Positions 62,301 to 64,000 of a DNA stretch of 64,000 bases are shown here, in pieces. The first letter of the stretch is position 1. Each line of letters begins with the position of its first letter. Under the pieces are notes generated by a model. The model saw only the letters and a list, made by a program, of their open reading frames with translations, was not told the origin of the DNA and did no database searches. Source of the stretch: Taenia hydatigena (Eukaryota > Platyhelminthes > Cestoda > Cyclophyllidea > Taeniidae); the NCBI GenBank assembly GCA_036345935.2, contig JADWOT020000009.1, positions 7,831,381 through 7,895,380 on the forward strand. The letters are read 5' to 3'. The position numbers and the translations under genes are program-made.

Positions 62301-63055
62301 TAAAAAAGCGGCGCTTTAAGTGCTCGCTAAATGAAGCGAGGCGTTAAATATTTAAAGCATTACAAAACCCTTTTTCATTTTAAGTCGGAAACGCAGAAGG
62401 CAGCAAGTACAGCCTCTTAATTCCTAGACAAACGTGCATGTAGTGAAAAATGGATTTATTCATACTGCCGACATTATCTAAATCATGGTTTCCACAACAA
62501 AGATTGCATTGAATTGCTGAACAATTTTGATATCAATAAATAGCTCCTTCAGGACATCCTTTGTTTTCAAAAATGTCTAGTTACAGAAGCTTACTCGACT
62601 TGTTGATAAGGCTACTCTGGGCACACAATTTTCGACTTTGGTTACAGTTACAGGATTCAGTGGCGTTCAAAAGCGAAACGGGCAATTCACGAAACAGCCC
62701 GTAGCGTTTAATTACTTCTGAAATGATGGCAAAACGCTTTAAAGGACCATTCGACCAACATATTGTTAATTAAGCTCGGTTAAAATCCGTCACCTCTTTG
62801 TTCGGATTTGAACAATTCCCTATACGCAGTTATTAATGCAAATGTGCCATTTAAAGTTGTGTGCACTTACCTGAATGAACGTCAATCAAACTAATCTATC
62901 TGCAATTATGCCGATGGGCGATGAGGCAAACGCGACTCTGCATGCATTAAAGCCAGAAAGGTTTTATCCTATCAGCAGGTCACATGTTCATTAAGCCTTA
63001 ATTTACTTTCAGGAGACACCGTCGAGGTTTGAACTACGACGATACAATTCAATGG
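59394..63055 (+). CDS. ZFHX3/4 (zfh-2)-like zinc-finger homeobox factor, internal exons
   Basis: Exon 59394-59670 (acceptor TTTTTAG, donor CAG|GTGAAT) encodes [28 protein letters not shown] and [19 protein letters not shown]. These match [27 protein letters not shown] and NYSTTTKGNLSIHMQSDKH of vertebrate ZFHX3/4. Exon 59882-60700 joins in phase 0 and encodes [36 protein letters not shown] and CKTEKHAQR ([24 protein letters not shown]), then [18 protein letters not shown] and [20 protein letters not shown]. These are U1-like C2H2 fingers of a nuclear transcription factor. Candidate later exons are 61737-61825 ([14 protein letters not shown]) and 63013-63055 ([15 protein letters not shown]). 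They agree with each other in phase, but 61737 does not follow 60700 in phase, so an exon is missing. The homeodomains lie outside the window. Confidence 0.85.
60701..61736. other. Intron of the ZFHX-like gene, no further exon identified
   Basis: A strong GTAAGC donor follows 60700. Phase requires one more exon, or a different acceptor, before 61737. The stretch holds only short frames; I could not pick the missing exon. Confidence 0.4.
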
Positions 63056-64000
63056 GTAAGTGGCACATTAATTAGGCATTTTATGTAGTCTTGATTCTCA
63101 AAATACACTCCGATTGCGACCTTAGTGCTAAACGCCTCACTGGATGACGAAGAAAACAGGATTCGACGTCACTCGGCTCCACCGACAATCAATGCCGAAT
63201 CTTTATTTACTTTTGGTCAGAGGTGAGGAATCCCCTAGTTTATTACAGACCTTGTGTAAGACAAAGAGTATTTGCCATGGGCTGTGTGTGTGAAATAGGA
63301 TCTCATAATGTAATCTCATTAAACTGCAGAGTAAACGACCAAACCATTGTCACATGATATTCCGTTGAACAGTTCGCAACAATCATCCGACATTATTAAA
63401 CAGATTATAGTTAAATGCCCTGATATTAAACTAAAAAGGTACCAGTACATGGTAGTATGTAAGCATTCAGACGAAAATTCGGCTTTCAAATATGCACATT
63501 TGTGCATGATGAAAAGAGTCGTCGAAGCTTCCCATATGCCAAGTTATTCTGACAAGTATTCATGCCATGCATTCTACTTAAAAAAGCAAGTAGACATTCA
63601 ATCTTCAAAACAGTGGACAGGGGGAAGAGATTGGCTGCATTCCTGTGCTCATAATAATAGCTTACCAGCCTTACAAACAAATGATCAAGGATGGTTCGGA
63701 TATAACCATTATCAAATAAAATGACAATTCTAAAAGTAATGTCTGATGTGAAATTCGCGTCTGATAAATTGGGAACAGAACCCAAATTTTTATTGCATAA
63801 GTTAATATGTGATCCCATTTCTTTACTTAGAGGAGGAAAAGGATTGCAAAAACTATTTGCAATAAAGGCAGAGGTTTCGACTACTGTTTTTGTCCTTACA
63901 TGTTTGTGGCTTTTATTAACAATGGACAAAAAATCAACGAATGTTTTACTACCCCAACTCCTAAAGTTGTCTAATCAATGGCTTTCTTTACACTTTTCCC
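63056..64000. other. Downstream intron of the ZFHX-like gene or intergenic sequence
   Basis: A donor GTAAGT-like site follows 63055. Two overlapping frames (63347-63724 plus, 63486-63929 minus) are open but lack domains, starts in good context and splice sites; being AT-rich and on opposite strands, both are probably chance. Confidence 0.35.

Noticed and set aside
1..64000. CRISPR arrays, phage, operons or rRNA genes
   Set aside because: None seen; intron structure and gene content are those of an animal nuclear genome.

Overview
This is eukaryotic nuclear DNA, most likely from a parasitic flatworm and probably a cestode. Genes are multi-exon with GT-AG introns and many extremely short ones (about 32-41 nt). 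Several animal families are recognisable: a WDR47-like protein, a kinesin-3-like motor, a plakin, a monocarboxylate-type transporter, mitochondrial ribosomal protein L19 and a ZFHX3/4-like zinc-finger homeobox factor. There are no bacterial operons or prophage. Species cannot be fixed from the sequence alone. All exon models below are hand-built from reading frames, splice sites and phase agreement, without RNA evidence.

Layout. 0.7-2.9 kb (minus): the first four coding exons of a WDR47-like gene. 3.7-8.6 kb (minus): a kinesin-3-like gene with 14 phase-consistent exons and a possible second set of 3' exons. 8.6-17.8 kb: no supported gene, but three copies of a roughly 150-200 bp dispersed repeat (a fourth is near 43.8 kb). 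17.6-27.7 kb (plus): a plakin-family gene. Its spectrin-repeat/SH3 exons run in phase into a 4,981-nt last exon carrying six divergent copies of an unrecognised repeat. 29.4-31.4 kb (plus): an MFS/SLC16-like transporter in two exons. 32.9-39.0 kb (minus): complete MRPL19 in seven exons. Its 4-kb fourth intron (counted from the 3' end) holds two intronless, mutually related ORFs on the opposite strand that look like degenerate RhoGAP domains. 41.3-43.1 kb (minus): the 3' part of a hidden micro-intron gene of unknown family. 46.1-48.2 kb (plus): an intronless 691-aa coiled-coil protein with a C-terminal kinesin-like domain that has lost its nucleotide-binding motifs. 48.7-49.6 kb (minus): a convergent coiled-coil protein of unknown family. 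50-59 kb: a gene-poor, ATTA-rich stretch leading into zinc-finger exons of a ZFHX3/4 (zfh-2) homologue (59.4-63.1 kb, plus), which continues beyond the window.

The most interesting items are the new repeat domain in the plakin tail, the motif-less kinesin, the nested RhoGAP-like pair inside MRPL19, and the hidden micro-intron gene. The genes do not form one pathway. Four of them (WDR47-like, kinesin-3-like, plakin, pseudo-kinesin) are cytoskeletal, which may be coincidence.
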